15,425 nt of DNA from Dactylosporangium sp. AC04546 (lineage in GTDB: Bacteria; Actinomycetota; Actinomycetes; Mycobacteriales; Micromonosporaceae): assembly GCF_022095675.1 (NCBI RefSeq), contig NZ_JAHYSG010000182.1:1-15425 (forward strand), given 5' to 3'. Shown here piece after piece: positions 14,401-15,425 of the stretch. Numbering within the stretch: position 1 is the first letter of the stretch; the number at the start of each line of letters is the position of its first letter. The position numbers and the translations under genes are program-made. The notes beneath the pieces were generated by a model. That model did no database searches, had not been told where the DNA came from, and saw only the letters and a list, made by a program, of their open reading frames with translations.

Positions 14401-14470
14401 GGGGAAGGGGCGGGGCGTGCGGTGCTCCAACGTCGACGCTTTCGCAACCGAACATTGATGTGGCGCGACG

Positions 14471-14476
14471 TATCGT
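14471..14476 (+). promoter_or_regulatory. -10-like hexamer for a leaderless start
   Basis: TATCGT fits TANNNT and ends six bases before the ATG at 14483, giving a predicted transcript that begins at the start codon of the histidine kinase. Confidence 0.55.
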
Positions 14477-14482
14477 GCAGAT

Positions 14483-15425
14483 ATGCGTCGATATATCAGC
14501 GCCGCCGGCGTCGTGGCGGTGGACAGCGTGCTGCTGGCCGCCGCGCGTCCCGGTGGCGTGGAGCCGGCCCTCGTGCCGGTGTACGTGCTGGTCCTGGGGC
14601 TGATCGCCGCCCTGCGGTGGCGCAGTGCGGGTGCCGCGTTCGTGGCCGCGCTCATGCCGGCGGGGCTGACCGGCGGGGCGTCGATGCTGCTGGCCTGGAC
14701 CGCGTTTCAGGCGGGGCGGGAGCTGGCCCGGCCCCGGCACCTCGCGGTCGCCGCCGGCGCGGTGGCCGGCGCGCTCGGCGCGCAGCTCGCCTTCCGGGCC
14801 GACGACGGCCGGCGGGTCGCCGCGCTGGTCTCCACCTACGTCGTGTTCGCCCTGCTGCCGCTGCTGTCCGGCCGGTACGCCGCCCAGCAGGACCGGCTGG
14901 CCGCTGCCCTCGACCGGCACCGCACCGAGGTCCTCCGCCGCCGGGAGGCCGTCGCCGAGCAGGACCGGCTGCGCGAGCGGCTGCGGATCGCCCGGGACCT
15001 GCACGACTCGCTGGGCCAGCGGCTGCGGCTGGTGGCGCACCAGGCCACGGCCCTGGAGGGCGAGCACGAGGCGGTGCGCCGGCTGGCCGCCTCGGTGCGC
15101 GGCGCGGTCACCGAGTTCCACCAGCTGGCCGGGGTGCTGCGCACCGGCGACGAGCGGCGCGAGCGCGAGCCGGGCCTGGCCGCGATCGGCCCGGTCGTGG
15201 AGGAGTACCGCGCGGCCGGCGTCCCGGTCGTCCTGCACCGGCGGGGCGCGCCCGGGGCGATGGGCCGGGAGGCGGAGCGGGCCGCCTTCCTGGTCCTGGA
15301 GGAGGGGCTGCGCAACGCGGTCAAGCACGCGCCCGGCCAGCCGATCACCGTCGACCTCGAGTGGGAGCCGGACGCGCTGCTCCTCTCGGTGGCGAACCCG
15401 GCGGCGGGCGAGGCCGGCGGGGAGG
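14483..15425 (+). CDS. two-component sensor histidine kinase, NarL-type (partial, cut by right edge)
   Basis: The frame is open from ATG 14483 to the window end (314 codons visible, C-terminus missing). The N-terminal ~130 residues contain about four to five short hydrophobic segments (near 8-21, 30-44, 51-72, 88-104, 113-130), so it is membrane-anchored with no large extracellular sensor. A charged coiled-coil-like linker (132-168) leads to the HisKA_3 dimerisation helix RIARDLHDSLGQRLRLVAHQ (168-187), with H174 as the phosphate acceptor. The ATPase domain's N box is EEGLRNAVKHA (273-283). This is the class that phosphorylates LuxR/NarL-type response regulators; such a regulator is expected just beyond the right edge. 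The signal is unknown. The start is supported by TATCGT six bases upstream. Confidence 0.88.
   Translation, partial: MRRYISAAGVVAVDSVLLAAARPGGVEPALVPVYVLVLGLIAALRWRSAGAAFVAALMPAGLTGGASMLLAWTAFQAGRELARPRHLAVAAGAVAGALGAQLAFRADDGRRVAALVSTYVVFALLPLLSGRYAAQQDRLAAALDRHRTEVLRRREAVAEQDRLRERLRIARDLHDSLGQRLRLVAHQATALEGEHEAVRRLAASVRGAVTEFHQLAGVLRTGDERREREPGLAAIGPVVEEYRAAGVPVVLHRRGAPGAMGREAERAAFLVLEEGLRNAVKHAPGQPITVDLEWEPDALLLSVANPAAGEAGGE

Noticed and set aside
14355..14603. 82-codon ORF starting inside the palindrome
   Set aside because: It overlaps the kinase gene in another frame and starts in the repeat loop; no domain or start signal supports it.
13089..15328. Long - strand frames opposite the XdhC-like gene and the kinase
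   Set aside because: The + strand products have full catalytic motifs; the antisense translations are Arg/Ala/Gly-rich without recognisable domains.

Overview
The window is very GC-rich, with strong G/C third-codon preference, leaderless-looking starts and ABC sugar-transport genes that have no dedicated ATPase. These traits point to a high-GC actinobacterium. The gene content and the long palindromic intergenic repeats suggest a filamentous type, perhaps Micromonosporaceae, but that placement is inference.

Layout. Positions 1-381 hold no gene: a 14-bp tandem array (1-168) runs off the left edge, and a 20-bp-arm inverted repeat lies at 263-320. A class III aminotransferase (382-1638) follows and ends in a good intrinsic terminator. 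Next is a five-gene unit on the + strand (1957-7049): an RpiR/MurR-type regulator, a SIS-domain phosphosugar-binding protein (UPF0309 type), a Tat/lipoprotein solute-binding protein and two ABC permeases resembling the NgcEFG N-acetylglucosamine/chitobiose importer. The unit is preceded by palindromic operator-like sites and followed by a long hairpin. It looks like a self-regulated amino-sugar uptake operon that borrows a shared ATPase encoded elsewhere.

Then comes a family A DNA polymerase-like protein (7121-8821, +), convergent with a zinc-ribbon Nudix hydrolase (9344-8847, -). The junction carries a duplicated copy of the polymerase tail. Divergent from the Nudix gene is a MocA-type nucleotidyltransferase that appears to start with CTG (9416-9994). 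After a gap of about 290 bp come an LLM-class flavin oxidoreductase (10285-11298) and three tightly packed or overlapping genes: a CoxD-like AAA+ ATPase, a CoxE-like VWA protein and an XdhC/CoxF-like protein (11320-14306). Together with the MocA-like gene this is a maturation cassette for a molybdenum hydroxylase, but no hydroxylase structural gene is present in the window.

A large palindrome (14326-14400) separates this block from a NarL-type sensor histidine kinase (14483 onward) that is cut by the right edge.

A recurring theme is that five genes (aminotransferase, polymerase, LLM oxidoreductase, CoxD-like ATPase, kinase) have a -10-like hexamer ending exactly six bases before the start codon, as expected of leaderless transcripts. 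I found no tRNA, rRNA, CRISPR array, transposase or phage gene. No clearly novel multi-gene system is evident. The best leads are the orphan maturation cassette with its embedded flavin oxidoreductase, the palindromic operators of the amino-sugar operon, the CTG start, and the repeats.
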